Shown here: positions 1 through 7,046 of the stretch, piece by piece
Layout of the letters: each line of letters opens with the position of its first letter
Numbering within the stretch: position 1 is the first letter of the stretch
Source of the DNA: Pseudomonadota bacterium
GTDB taxonomy: Bacteria; Bdellovibrionota; Bacteriovoracia; Bacteriovoracales; Bacteriovoracaceae
DNA: 13,191 nucleotides
Reading direction: 5' to 3'
NCBI GenBank assembly: GCA_021299675.1
Contig: JAJTIF010000006.1
Location: 1 to 13,191 of the forward strand
The notes under the pieces: model-generated
Told to the model about the DNA's origin: nothing
Database searches by the model: none
What the model saw: only the letters and a program-made list of their open reading frames with translations
Made by a program: the position numbers and the translations under genes

Positions 1-1225
1 CGCGCTGCTCTGGGGTCATCCCAGGAAGCTCGTTGCTTGAGAGATAATTCATGTAATCCTGGTGCCCCAAACGGCACTGCTCGAAACCCGTTTCAGCCGC
101 TCCCGCCCAAGCCTGTTGTGCTTGCATGCCGTGCTTCGACACGTAGTAGGCAGCACCAAACTGAGCCAGCGGTGGAGCGATAGCTCCCACGATTTCAGCC
201 ACACCTGAAAGCCAGTGCTGACCGCCACGACTTCCCGCCTGACAGTTCACACAGTCCACACCCGTCGAGTGACGAGTCACAATTCTTGTATAATCATCAT
301 CACCAATACAGCCGCGAGCATCCGACCCGTATTCACAACGTGAACCTGCTCCACCACCGACACGGTACTCTGCTGTGAGGTAACCGCGACAGCTGGATTT
401 AAGAGCGCCAGACGAATCCACACAGTGTGCAGGCACACGGTAAGTGATCCCACCATTAATGATATGGACCCAGTTGCCGTCACCGGAACCGTCTCCACCA
501 TTACCACCGGCCACGCCGCCGACGCGAACTGAACCGCCGCCAGACACAGAGCCTACAGCTCCACCGCCGACGCGGACTGAACCGCCGCCACTGCGCCCGT
601 CATATCCGCTAACGCGAACACCATCACGAGCATCTCTTAGCCCGAGACAGCGACGACATTCTTTTCTTTCCGCTCCCTCTTTCGAGAAGAGACCAAAAAA
701 GCCCCATGTTTTTTTACACTGACTGTAGCAAGGGTGATCATCATACATCATGCCGCCAGAGTCTTCGCAGTAGAAGCCTCCATCTCTATCACTTGAGCCA
801 CCGCCTGTACGTGTGTCTCCACCGCCCTGCTGTCCACTCTGTGAACCGGACTGAGAGCCACCTTGTGCGCCTGACTGAGCTCCGGACTGTGACCCTGATT
901 GAGATCCCGACTGTGATCCGCCTTGGCGACCGCCTTGCGAGTTATCGCTTACGGTTCCGCACTTACGAAGAACGGCGCGTGCACAACCAGAAGGAATCGT
1001 CTCAGAGTTAATGTTAATGTCACAGTTGCCTCCCCCTGCTCGAGAATCGATGGCACACGCACTGGTCACGCAGACCTGTCCCGTGGCTTGATCAACTGAG
1101 GCCGTCGGCTCGTACTGGATAGACCCCCCACTTCTTTCACAGAAGGAGTAGATGCTATTGGCGAGCTGATCATTCGCGACTGCGCTGAATGAGAACACGG
1201 CAAAGAGGAAGAAAAGTTTTTTCAT
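1..1225 (-). CDS. Secreted Cys-rich, Gly/Ser/Gln low-complexity protein (3' end cut by window)
   Basis: The minus strand is open from the ATG at 1225 to the window edge: 408 codons with no stop, so the C-terminus is missing. Residues 1-17 form a signal peptide (MKK, a Phe/Leu-rich core, then AVA before NDQ), so the protein is exported. Residues 18-95 hold several cysteines (29, 52, 57, 68, 81, 89). Residues 98-136 are a Gly/Ser/Gln-rich stretch. Residues 153-193 hold another Cys cluster (153, 166, 170, 190, 193), 212-251 are Gly-rich with a duplicated decapeptide, and 268-329 have six more Cys. Residues about 338-362 are hydrophobic and could be a membrane helix. The many cysteines suggest disulfides formed in the periplasm or outside the cell. 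I do not recognise the family. A surface or adhesive role is only an inference from composition. The ribosome binding site is weak (GGGATT just upstream). Confidence 0.82.
   Translation of the reverse strand, partial: MKKLFFLFAVFSFSAVANDQLANSIYSFCERSGGSIQYEPTASVDQATGQVCVTSACAIDSRAGGGNCDININSETIPSGCARAVLRKCGTVSDNSQGGRQGGSQSGSQSGSQSGAQSGAQGGSQSGSQSGQQGGGDTRTGGGSSDRDGGFYCEDSGGMMYDDHPCYSQCKKTWGFFGLFSKEGAERKECRRCLGLRDARDGVRVSGYDGRSGGGSVRVGGGAVGSVSGGGSVRVGGVAGGNGGDGSGDGNWVHIINGGITYRVPAHCVDSSGALKSSCRGYLTAEYRVGGGAGSRCEYGSDARGCIGDDDYTRIVTRHSTGVDCVNCQAGSRGGQHWLSGVAEIVGAIAPPLAQFGAAYYVSKHGMQAQQAWAGAAETGFEQCRLGHQDYMNYLSSNELPGMTPEQR
516..590 (-). repeat. 27-bp direct repeat encoding SGGGSVRVGG twice
   Basis: Bases 516-542 and 564-590 are 27-bp copies differing at one base and offset by 48 bp (16 codons). 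They encode the decapeptide SGGGSVRVGG at residues 212-221 and 228-237 of the secreted protein. The near identity suggests a recent in-frame duplication that could expand or contract. Confidence 0.8.
818..934 (-). repeat. Gly/Ser/Gln low-complexity tract within the secreted protein gene
   Basis: These bases encode residues 98-136 of the truncated secreted protein, built from tandem variants of SQSG and AQSG or AQGG units. The codons vary between units (CAG/CAA, TCA/TCG/TCT/TCC), so it is a protein-level repeat more than a clean DNA microsatellite. It probably forms a flexible linker between two Cys-rich segments. Confidence 0.7.
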
Positions 1226-1430
1226 AATCAATCCCAAATTTTATGGACTCGTCTTTGAGCCCACTAACCCAATTAAAATTCTAACATTAAGAGCAAAGTA
1301 TCTCGGAAGAAGGCAAAAAAAGCCTACTCCCTTCCAGAGCTCATCGGTGAGATCGATCCAAGACTTTAATTTCACAAGACCAAAACCCTGCTGACGAACC
1401 CATTTGAACCTCCTAATATGTGAAAATCAT

Positions 1431-2015
1431 ATGGATTACATCTCTGGACACCTCACCGACTGGCTCATCCTTCTCTTTTTATTAGGCTTCGCGGTCTATA
1501 CCCTTTGGATTATCCGACAAGAGTCCACCACTTTTCTCGAGGACTCTTACGAAGTCGCGTTTCAGCACTTAAGCCTTCCCATCCCTAACTGGTGGTCTAT
1601 TACCCGCCAGGAAAATCAACTGATCGAGTTTCAGCGCACCGACACTCGCTACGACTGGTACGCGCGCTTTGAATTTTTCCCGGCGCCACCAGAAACCGTG
1701 CTCACGGACGTGCTGGCGCAGAAAATTGAGAGTGAGGAGTTGGACTACGACAAAGACGATGTCTCCATTGAAACGGATTCACGCGTGCTGTTTAGGGATC
1801 CCGCGACTCAGGCTTATTTTTCTGAGGTAATAAGAGTTGAGGGAAAAGCCAGTCAGCGCATCGAGGAGCGCACCTATTTTGATCTCTTTTTATTTCGCAA
1901 TAAGAAAGAAAACGGATACTACATCTGCGAGAGTAGAAGCTCGGTCCTCAACGGTTTAGTTGAGGGACCATTCTTTGAAGAGTGTCTGTCTTTGATGAAG
2001 ATAAAAAACGATTAG
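1431..2015 (+). CDS. Small membrane-anchored hypothetical protein
   Basis: Translation from the ATG at 1431 gives 194 residues. One hydrophobic segment lies at about residues 11-28 (WLILLFLLGFAVYTLWII), followed by a soluble domain of about 165 residues rich in aromatic and acidic residues. This fits a single-pass membrane protein with the bulk on one side. An in-frame TTG at 1404 would add nine residues. I prefer the ATG because the membrane segment then sits close to the N-terminus, but neither start has a clear Shine-Dalgarno sequence. The stop codon overlaps the stop of the convergent gene on the other strand by four bases. No catalytic motif or known family is recognised. Confidence 0.75.
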   Translation: MDYISGHLTDWLILLFLLGFAVYTLWIIRQESTTFLEDSYEVAFQHLSLPIPNWWSITRQENQLIEFQRTDTRYDWYARFEFFPAPPETVLTDVLAQKIESEELDYDKDDVSIETDSRVLFRDPATQAYFSEVIRVEGKASQRIEERTYFDLFLFRNKKENGYYICESRSSVLNGLVEGPFFEECLSLMKIKND

Positions 2016-2473
2016 TTTCTATCTCTGTGGTCTCTCTTGGGAGCGAAGAGACGGATCTTCTCAATCAGAAAATCAATAAGGTCTTCGTCTGAGCAGTAAA
2101 CGTCATCGACGAGCTCAGAGTTCAACATGAAGTTCTTCACACGGATAGCGATGTTATGGAGCGACTCCATCAGATAGAGTCCACCGATGTTTTCACCGTT
2201 AAATGACTTAATGATCTCTTTGCGGGCATGGTTAAACATCTCTGTTTCAGTGATGTTTTCAGGAAGATTATCAGCACCGAACTTGTCTTCAACTTCTTCA
2301 ATGGCTTGTTCTTTAATGTTTTCGTCTGTCGCAAAACTTACACCGTACTCTGTCGCGAGGGCGTCAATCAAATCAGCTCTTTGGTCAGCAGCAAAATCAA
2401 TCAATTCAGACTGCTTAAGGTGATCAATCGTATGTTGAGAAAGCCCCTTGAGGGTTTCAAAATCTGTCTTCAT
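2012..2473 (-). CDS. DUF507-like protein of unknown function
   Basis: The gene encodes 153 residues. The start is the ATG at 2473, preceded by the good ribosome binding site AAAGGAAT at a normal distance. The protein is acidic, probably helical and cytoplasmic, with no signal peptide or membrane segment. Its pattern (SELIDF, charged helix, then 'VYCSDEDLIDFL') resembles the DUF507 family, whose function is not known; this assignment comes from memory of the family pattern and is tentative. Residues 22-43 and 119-140 align without gaps and share 9 of 22 residues, suggesting two related halves. The gene lies 76 bases downstream of murJ on the same strand, with a strong hairpin between. The C-terminus (KRDHRDRN) is basic. 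Confidence 0.75.
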   Translation of the reverse strand: MKTDFETLKGLSQHTIDHLKQSELIDFAADQRADLIDALATEYGVSFATDENIKEQAIEEVEDKFGADNLPENITETEMFNHARKEIIKSFNGENIGGLYLMESLHNIAIRVKNFMLNSELVDDVYCSDEDLIDFLIEKIRLFAPKRDHRDRN

Positions 2474-2489
2474 GAAGATTCCTTTAAAT

Positions 2490-2524
2490 TTAAAATCACC
2501 TTCAGAATACTGGAATTCTGAAGG
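2490..2524 (-). terminator. Hairpin between murJ and the DUF507-like gene, probable terminator or attenuator
   Basis: A perfect 10-bp inverted repeat (CCTTCAGAAT at 2499-2508 and ATTCTGAAGG at 2515-2524) with a 6-base loop lies 26 bases past the murJ stop codon. In the minus-strand transcript it is followed by TGATTTTAAATTT, a broken U-rich tail. It could stop murJ transcripts. Because the next gene in the same direction begins only about 26 bases past the stem, it could also be a leaky terminator or an RNA-processing site. Confidence 0.5.
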
Positions 2525-2549
2525 CGCTACAACATAAAGGATGGAAAAT

Positions 2550-4121
2550 TTAGCGTTTTTTAAGCCTGCTGGAGATTCTTGACGCTAGAGCACTCAAGCC
2601 CTGACGCTCACCTAAGAAGTAAATTGCCCCTACAAATACGCCGGTGGATACGAAGGCGACAAGGGCCAGCGAGAAGATTTTTGTGAGCAGTGACGCATCT
2701 TTCACATGCAACTGAGTTTGAATAAAAAGACTGACTATCACCATCAACAACGACGCGCCCATGAGCTTGAACAATCGAAGGTTAAAAAAGAATCTCCACC
2801 CTAGGCGGAGATCTTTATTCAGCATGAAGGCCAGGATCAGGCAATTGAGCAGCATGGATAAAGTGGTTCCGAGTGCCAACATAGAGAACCCGTAGAGTGG
2901 GGTCATGCTCCAGCAAAAGAGAATATTCACACCGATCGAGAGCAGAGAGCTGATGACAGGAATCTTCTGGCGATCAATAGCGTAGAAGGTCGGCACCCAG
3001 ATTTTGTAAAGACTGTAGAGTGGCAGACCCAGCACGTACATGCGAAGAGCGCTGGCCGTCATGACTGTCGAGGCTCGGCTGAATCTTCCGCGCTCGAAGA
3101 TGAGATTGATAACTTCTTCGCTGTAAACGTAGAGCAGAACCATCGCCGGCATCACCGAGAGAAAGCTTAAAAAATAGGCGGACGACAAAGTCGCCACTGC
3201 TTCCTCTTTTTTTCCTGCTTTCCAGCTCGAAGAGAAGTGCACCAGGTTAGAGTTTCCAATTGAAACGGAGAGGATCCCCACAGGAAGCTGGAAGAGCCTG
3301 AAAGCATAGTTGAGCCATGACGTGGCCCCGACGGCGGCGCCCGTAGCAAGGATAGTATTGACCAGCAAGTTGATCTGCGTCGCCGCAAAGCCCACCAGTC
3401 CGGGTCCTAAGAGCAAAATAATTTTATTGGCCCGCTTGGAAAAAAACTGCGAAGGCAAAACCGGGCCATAGCCGCGCTTGATGATCAAAGGCAGCTGAAC
3501 GATCATCTGTAAGAAGCCCCCTAGGAGTGCACCCCACCCTAAGCACAACACCGGCTCATGGCCTTGGTTGCGCAAGAGTCCGGCGAGAAAAATCATGGCA
3601 AAGATACTCGCCAGGTTATAGGTGGCTGGCGCCAAAGCCGGCACGAAAAAAACCTTCAAAGAATTCAGGGCCCCCATGAAGAGAGCTGCCAGGGAAATGA
3701 AGAAAAGGAAGGGACACATGATACGAGTCATGGTGACGGTTAGTTGAAATTTTTCTGGGTCAGCCAAGAAACTCGGTGCGAAGACTGTGATCAACTCTTG
3801 AGCGAAAATAAAAATCAACACACTCAACACTGCCGTCACGGTGCCGAGAATAAAAAAGAGTTCCCACAAAAGTTTTCTGCCGGTCTGAGCGCTCTCCTGA
3901 TTGGCTTCTGTGATGGTCGGAACGAAGGCTGAAGAAAACGCACCTTCAGCTAAAAGATCACGCAGTAGATTGGGAATACGGTAGGCCACTAAGAACGCAT
4001 CAGTGAGGCCAGAGGCACCGAAGTAAAGGGCCATCAATTGCTCTCTCACGAGACCAAGAATGCGGGAGCAAAAGGTCGCGACCGCCATGACCGCTGAGGA
4101 TTTGAGAATAGAATTTGACAT
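2550..4121 (-). CDS. murJ: Lipid II flippase MurJ
   Basis: MurJ moves the peptidoglycan precursor lipid II across the inner membrane. The 523-residue product is close to the usual family length and is strongly hydrophobic throughout, fitting the 14-helix MOP-superfamily fold. The N-terminal signature is clear: SRILGLVRE (residues 19-27), FGASGLTDAFLVAYRIPNLLR (34-54) and AEGAFSSAFVP (58-68). Arg20, Arg26, Asp41 and Arg54 match E. coli Arg18, Arg24, Asp39 and Arg52, and Arg275 in the NYAFRLFQLPVGIL segment matches Arg270, so the essential cavity charges are kept. The start at 4121 matches the family N-terminus, although no good Shine-Dalgarno sequence is seen. The DUF507-like gene lies downstream on the same strand, separated by a hairpin. 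Confidence 0.97.
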   Translation of the reverse strand: MSNSILKSSAVMAVATFCSRILGLVREQLMALYFGASGLTDAFLVAYRIPNLLRDLLAEGAFSSAFVPTITEANQESAQTGRKLLWELFFILGTVTAVLSVLIFIFAQELITVFAPSFLADPEKFQLTVTMTRIMCPFLFFISLAALFMGALNSLKVFFVPALAPATYNLASIFAMIFLAGLLRNQGHEPVLCLGWGALLGGFLQMIVQLPLIIKRGYGPVLPSQFFSKRANKIILLLGPGLVGFAATQINLLVNTILATGAAVGATSWLNYAFRLFQLPVGILSVSIGNSNLVHFSSSWKAGKKEEAVATLSSAYFLSFLSVMPAMVLLYVYSEEVINLIFERGRFSRASTVMTASALRMYVLGLPLYSLYKIWVPTFYAIDRQKIPVISSLLSIGVNILFCWSMTPLYGFSMLALGTTLSMLLNCLILAFMLNKDLRLGWRFFFNLRLFKLMGASLLMVIVSLFIQTQLHVKDASLLTKIFSLALVAFVSTGVFVGAIYFLGERQGLSALASRISSRLKKR

Positions 4122-4467
4122 AAAAAATATTGTAAGGATTTATGAGGGAGTCTGTAGAGTAAATAACTCACCCACAACTCTCGGCGTGGTCCCACATTGC
4201 CCCTATGCTGCACAAAGGCAAGTCGATGAAACAACTCTAAAACCTGAGCGTTGAACTTTTTTGACTCCACATTTCTCTTACTTTTCCTTCTCTACACGTC
4301 AGAATTTAAGAGTGAAAAACCTCTCCCTGAGCCTCTTTTGAGGTGTATGATTTTTATAAGCAGGATGCGGTAAGGGAGTACCGGTCTCTAGGATGGAAGC
4401 CACCAAGTACTCCTTTTTCACACACACCCAGGGATAGGACATCCCGAGAGAGAGTAAGGAGGCCCGT
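4122..4467. other. Divergent intergenic region between murJ and the 4468 gene
   Basis: No convincing long gene is present on either strand in these 346 bases. The region must hold the murJ promoter (minus) and the promoter of the downstream plus-strand gene, but I see no near-consensus pair for either. TATAAG at 4355-4360 and TATGAT at 4345-4350 are possible plus-strand -10 boxes. A short hairpin GAGT/ACTC lies in the murJ-proximal part. The plus-strand half from 4332 onward is rich in short inverted repeats, described separately. Confidence 0.6.
4368..4445 (+). promoter_or_regulatory. Structured 5' leader with overlapping hairpins (candidate attenuator)
   Basis: Three elements lie upstream of the gene at 4468. 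CGGTA/TACCG (4368-4372 and 4379-4383) can form a small stem. GGAGTAC (4375-4381) can instead pair with GTACTCC (4407-4413), which is followed by five T's (4414-4418), like an intrinsic terminator with a long 25-base loop. These two stems share bases and exclude each other. A third perfect stem, GGGAT/ATCCC, lies at 4431-4445. A 14-codon ORF (ATG 4393 to TAG 4437) runs through the terminator-like part but has no proper ribosome binding site. The arrangement suggests attenuation, but no known riboswitch class is recognised. Confidence 0.35.
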
Positions 4468-4815
4468 ATGATGTATCTTGCCATAGCAGTGGAAACCAAA
4501 CAGCATCCGCAGCACCGCCAAGAGTATCGAGTGTGGTATCTCGAGCTTGATTCCAGCGGTAACGTAGTGGGCATGGGTGTGAAGTCTCGAACAGAAATGA
4601 TCGAGAGTCTCTTCGCCTCCATCAAGACTCACGGGAAGAGTAACTGGCGCGCTTTCTGTAAGGACTCCGAGCGCTCCCGCCCCATTGAGATAGCAGACTT
4701 TATCTGCATGAACATGCACGAGAACACCCACTTCGGGAATCTGCCGACCTTAAGTGAATTCCAGAACGTTTTGGACTCACTGCATGGGCAATTTGAGATC
4801 AGAAGCATCGCTTAA
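4468..4815 (+). CDS. Hypothetical 115-residue cytoplasmic protein
   Basis: The gene starts at ATG 4468, with the strong Shine-Dalgarno AAGGAGG five bases upstream; an ATG at 4471 would also be possible. It has no signal peptide or membrane segment. The N-terminus (MMYLAIAVETK) and the segment EYRVWYLELDSSGNVVGMGV (about residues 19-38) look like two or three beta strands, followed by a mixed helical part. Residues 80-90 (CMNMHENTHFG) hold Cys and two His but no complete metal site that I can name. I do not recognise the family. It is a monocistronic unit: a structured leader precedes it and a strong terminator follows 38 bases after the stop. Confidence 0.75.
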   Translation: MMYLAIAVETKQHPQHRQEYRVWYLELDSSGNVVGMGVKSRTEMIESLFASIKTHGKSNWRAFCKDSERSRPIEIADFICMNMHENTHFGNLPTLSEFQNVLDSLHGQFEIRSIA

Positions 4816-4853
4816 AGCCCTATCTTTTCCTCCCAGAGGATAGAGGCCTTTCC

Positions 4854-4897
4854 AACCGAGTTGACGCACACCGCGTCGGCTCGGTTTTTCTTTTTTT
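4854..4897 (+). terminator. Strong intrinsic terminator after the 4468 gene
   Basis: AACCGAGTTGACGC (4854-4867) pairs with GCGTCGGCTCGGTT (4873-4886) through 14 base pairs, two of them G-U, around a 5-base loop. A T-rich tract with a single C interruption runs to 4897. This is a textbook rho-independent terminator and it isolates purA from the gene upstream. Confidence 0.92.
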
Positions 4898-4904
4898 CTG
4901 GCCC

Positions 4905-4933
4905 TTCACACCCCCTATCCTCCCCCCTATAAT
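4905..4933 (+). promoter_or_regulatory. Near-consensus housekeeping sigma-factor promoter of purA
   Basis: TTCACA (4905-4910, one mismatch to TTGACA) and TATAAT (4928-4933, perfect) are separated by 17 bases, and the -10 box ends 34 bases before the purA start. The promoter starts just past the terminator T tract. It implies strong constitutive expression. No PurR-like operator is evident. Confidence 0.85.
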
Positions 4934-4967
4934 CGACGCTTCTTCCCCCCTCATAGGAGCTCACCTC

Positions 4968-6236
4968 ATGCAAACTCTCGCGATTATCGGTTCTCAATGG
5001 GGTGACGAGGGGAAAGGTAAAATCACGGATCTACTCTCGCAAAAAGCCGACATCGTCGTGCGCTACCAAGGTGGCAATAACGCCGGTCACACGATCTGGG
5101 TGGACGGAAAAAAAATCGTGCTCCATTTGGTTCCCTCCGGCATCTTGCATCCTCACTGCCTCTCCATCGTCGGTCACGGCGTCGTGCTGGAGCCTGAGGC
5201 CTTTATGAAAGAAGTCATCAATGTGCGAAACCACATTGATATCTCAAAGAAGAATCTCATGATCTCTGAAAACACCGCCGTCATCACCAGCTGGCACAAG
5301 CAGATCGATGCCGCTCGCGAAGGCCAGGGCGCAGTGAAAATCGGGACAACGGGTAAAGGGATTGGCCCGGCCTATGAAGATAAGATTGGTCGCAAAGGTG
5401 TGCGCGTGCGCGACCTTCTGAACAAAGACCAGCTTCACTCTCGCCTCAAACAAACCGCGGAAGAAAAAATCTTTCTACTTGAGAAGAAATACGGCATCGA
5501 ATGCCTCTCCATTGATGCGGAGACAGAACGTCTCTTTCAGCTGGGTCAGGAACTCAAGGAGTTCGTCGGAGATGCTTTCGGTGTGCTTCAGGATGCTCTC
5601 GTCAGAGGAAAAAAAGTTCTCTATGAAGGAGCTCAAGGAGCCCTGCTCGATGTGGACTACGGAACCTATCCTTACGTCACGTCCTCATCGACGACCCTGG
5701 CTGGAATCCATACTGGTGCTGGCACACTCAAAGGCCAGGTCAACGAAGTGCTAGGTATCACGAAAGCCTACACCACTCGCGTAGGTGAAGGCCCATTTCC
5801 TACCGAACTCTTCGATGAGATCGGCGCCTACATCCAAAAAACCGGCGGCGAAGTCGGGGCCACCACTGGCCGCATCCGTCGCTGCGGCTGGCTCGACCTT
5901 CCGCTCTTGCGCTACTCGATTCAGTGCTCGTCACTCACTTCAATTGCTCTCACTAAACTCGATATCCTCTCAGGCATGGATGTGCTCAAAGTGTGCGAAG
6001 CCTACGAGTGTGACGGAAAAATCTTTAAGACCGCTCGCCCAGGTATGGACCTCTCCCGCGTGAAGCCCATCTACCGCGATCTCAAGCCCTTTAAAGACGA
6101 CTTCATATCTGATCAACTCACTCCGAACCTTCAAGCCTACATCGATCTGATTGAAAAAGAATTAGGCATTCCCGTTGGGATCGCTGCCTTTGGCCCGGAC
6201 CGTAAACAAATAAAATTTTTGAAGAGCTATTTTTAG
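4968..6236 (+). CDS. purA: Adenylosuccinate synthetase
   Basis: PurA joins IMP and aspartate using GTP to form adenylosuccinate, the first step from IMP to AMP, in the cytoplasm. The 422-residue length is near the E. coli enzyme (432). GSQWGDEGKGKITD (residues 8-21) is the family signature, with catalytic Asp13. NNAGHT contains catalytic His41, at the same number as in E. coli. GTTGKGIGPAYEDK is the second signature, VGATTGRIRRCGWLD carries the substrate-loop arginines, and LTKLD is the guanine-recognition motif. The start is supported by AGGAG at 4955-4959, eight bases upstream. A near-perfect promoter precedes it. No terminator is visible before the response-regulator gene 69 bases downstream, so readthrough is possible. 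Confidence 0.98.
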   Translation: MQTLAIIGSQWGDEGKGKITDLLSQKADIVVRYQGGNNAGHTIWVDGKKIVLHLVPSGILHPHCLSIVGHGVVLEPEAFMKEVINVRNHIDISKKNLMISENTAVITSWHKQIDAAREGQGAVKIGTTGKGIGPAYEDKIGRKGVRVRDLLNKDQLHSRLKQTAEEKIFLLEKKYGIECLSIDAETERLFQLGQELKEFVGDAFGVLQDALVRGKKVLYEGAQGALLDVDYGTYPYVTSSSTTLAGIHTGAGTLKGQVNEVLGITKAYTTRVGEGPFPTELFDEIGAYIQKTGGEVGATTGRIRRCGWLDLPLLRYSIQCSSLTSIALTKLDILSGMDVLKVCEAYECDGKIFKTARPGMDLSRVKPIYRDLKPFKDDFISDQLTPNLQAYIDLIEKELGIPVGIAAFGPDRKQIKFLKSYF

Positions 6237-6266
6237 GATCTCTTAACAAAAATCCGCTTTCGTTTT

Positions 6267-6300
6267 CCTCACTGTGATCCGATAAAAAATGCCAGTGAGG
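6267..6300 (+). promoter_or_regulatory. Inverted repeat overlapping the response-regulator ribosome binding site
   Basis: CCTCACTG (6267-6274) and CAGTGAGG (6293-6300) are perfect 8-bp arms with an 18-base spacer. The right arm supplies the GAGG of the Shine-Dalgarno sequence for the ATG at 6306, so folding of the RNA would hide it. No T tract follows, so it is not a terminator. A DNA operator flanking the AT-rich GATAAAAAA, a possible -10 region, is the other reading. Confidence 0.5.
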
Positions 6301-6305
6301 GAAAG

Positions 6306-7046
6306 ATGAAAAAAAACATTCTCATGATCGATGACAACCTCGATCTTCTAGACGTGGTCAAAGAGCTCTTCGCCAAAACGGAATTCAATCTTGTCACCGC
6401 TAAAGACGGCGCCGAGGGACTCTTCAAAGCGAGTAATCAAAAATTTGATGCCATCATTTGTGATTTTAAAATGCCCAAGATGGATGGTGAAGCTTTCATC
6501 ACAGAGTTCCGCACAACTGCCAAATCAGAGGTCCCGATCATCATTTACTCAGGACACCTCGAGGAGATCCCAGCGAAATTGCAAGCTCTCAAAGGAATTT
6601 ACAAACTCGCTAAACCGGCTCAAGGCTACGAGCTCATTCAGCGCGTCCGCTGTCTCGTTGCTGCTCCAGAGACTGAAACCGTCCGAGTGTTACCAGTCCG
6701 CTTCGAAGCCGCAAAATTTATCTTCAAAGAAGCAGACAATACCTCTGCCTGCTTTCTGATCATGGATGGAGAAATTGAAATCCTCAAAGAATTTTCCGAT
6801 GGCTCAGAAATCATCATCGCGACACTCACAAAAGGCGATTTCTTAGGAGGCTATCTGCCGGCCGATGAAAGGTTTCGAACTTTTAGTGCCCGTGCCAAGA
6901 CCAGTGTCCAGCTCATCGAAATCTCACAGGCTCAGATTGAGAAAGAACTTGAAGGAAAGCCACGGTGGTTCCGCGCACTACTCCTGAGTTCGCACACTCA
7001 GATCAAGTCAGTGCATAAGACACTCAAGCAAAAGAAAGCGAGCTAG
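6306..7046 (+). CDS. Response regulator: receiver domain fused to a cyclic-nucleotide-binding-like domain
   Basis: Residues 1-115 form a CheY-like receiver: acidic Asp9/Asp10, phospho-acceptor Asp53 (ICDFKMPKMDG), Ser82 (YSGH) and Lys103 (KLAKPA) are all in place. Residues about 128-215 resemble a CRP-type cNMP-binding beta-roll (DGEIEIL, TKGDFLGG, then RAKTSVQLIEIS, close to the RAKTACEVAEIS of E. coli CRP). In the phosphate-binding cassette, the position of the conserved Glu (CRP Glu72) is Gly182, while Arg191-Thr192 stand where CRP has Arg82-Ser83. Cyclic nucleotide binding is therefore doubtful. There is no helix-turn-helix, and the C-terminus is a short basic tail, so it should act by protein contact, not by binding DNA. 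No sensor kinase lies nearby. The stop overlaps the mtaB stop on the other strand. Confidence 0.9.
   Translation: MKKNILMIDDNLDLLDVVKELFAKTEFNLVTAKDGAEGLFKASNQKFDAIICDFKMPKMDGEAFITEFRTTAKSEVPIIIYSGHLEEIPAKLQALKGIYKLAKPAQGYELIQRVRCLVAAPETETVRVLPVRFEAAKFIFKEADNTSACFLIMDGEIEILKEFSDGSEIIIATLTKGDFLGGYLPADERFRTFSARAKTSVQLIEISQAQIEKELEGKPRWFRALLLSSHTQIKSVHKTLKQKKAS

Noticed and set aside
277..507. Minus-strand 76-residue frame
   Set aside because: It lies in another frame of the same strand as the long secreted-protein gene and has no family resemblance.
444..1011. Two overlapping plus-strand open frames, one Pro/Thr-rich
   Set aside because: They are antisense shadows of the Gly-rich secreted gene; the minus-strand frame is continuous for 408 codons with a signal peptide.
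1404..1430. TTG start for the membrane-anchored protein
   Set aside because: ATG 1431 puts the membrane helix near the N-terminus; the TTG has no better ribosome binding site. Not fully excluded.
4332..4467. c-di-GMP-I (GEMM) riboswitch
   Set aside because: The GGTA/TACC stem recalled it, but the conserved core sequences and tetraloop receptor are not present.
4354..4731. Minus-strand frame opposite the 4468 gene
   Set aside because: The plus-strand frame has a strong AAGGAGG ribosome binding site and a terminator; the minus frame has neither.
6267..6300. Terminator for purA
   Set aside because: The stem is perfect, but the right arm is followed by GAAAGATG with no T tract.
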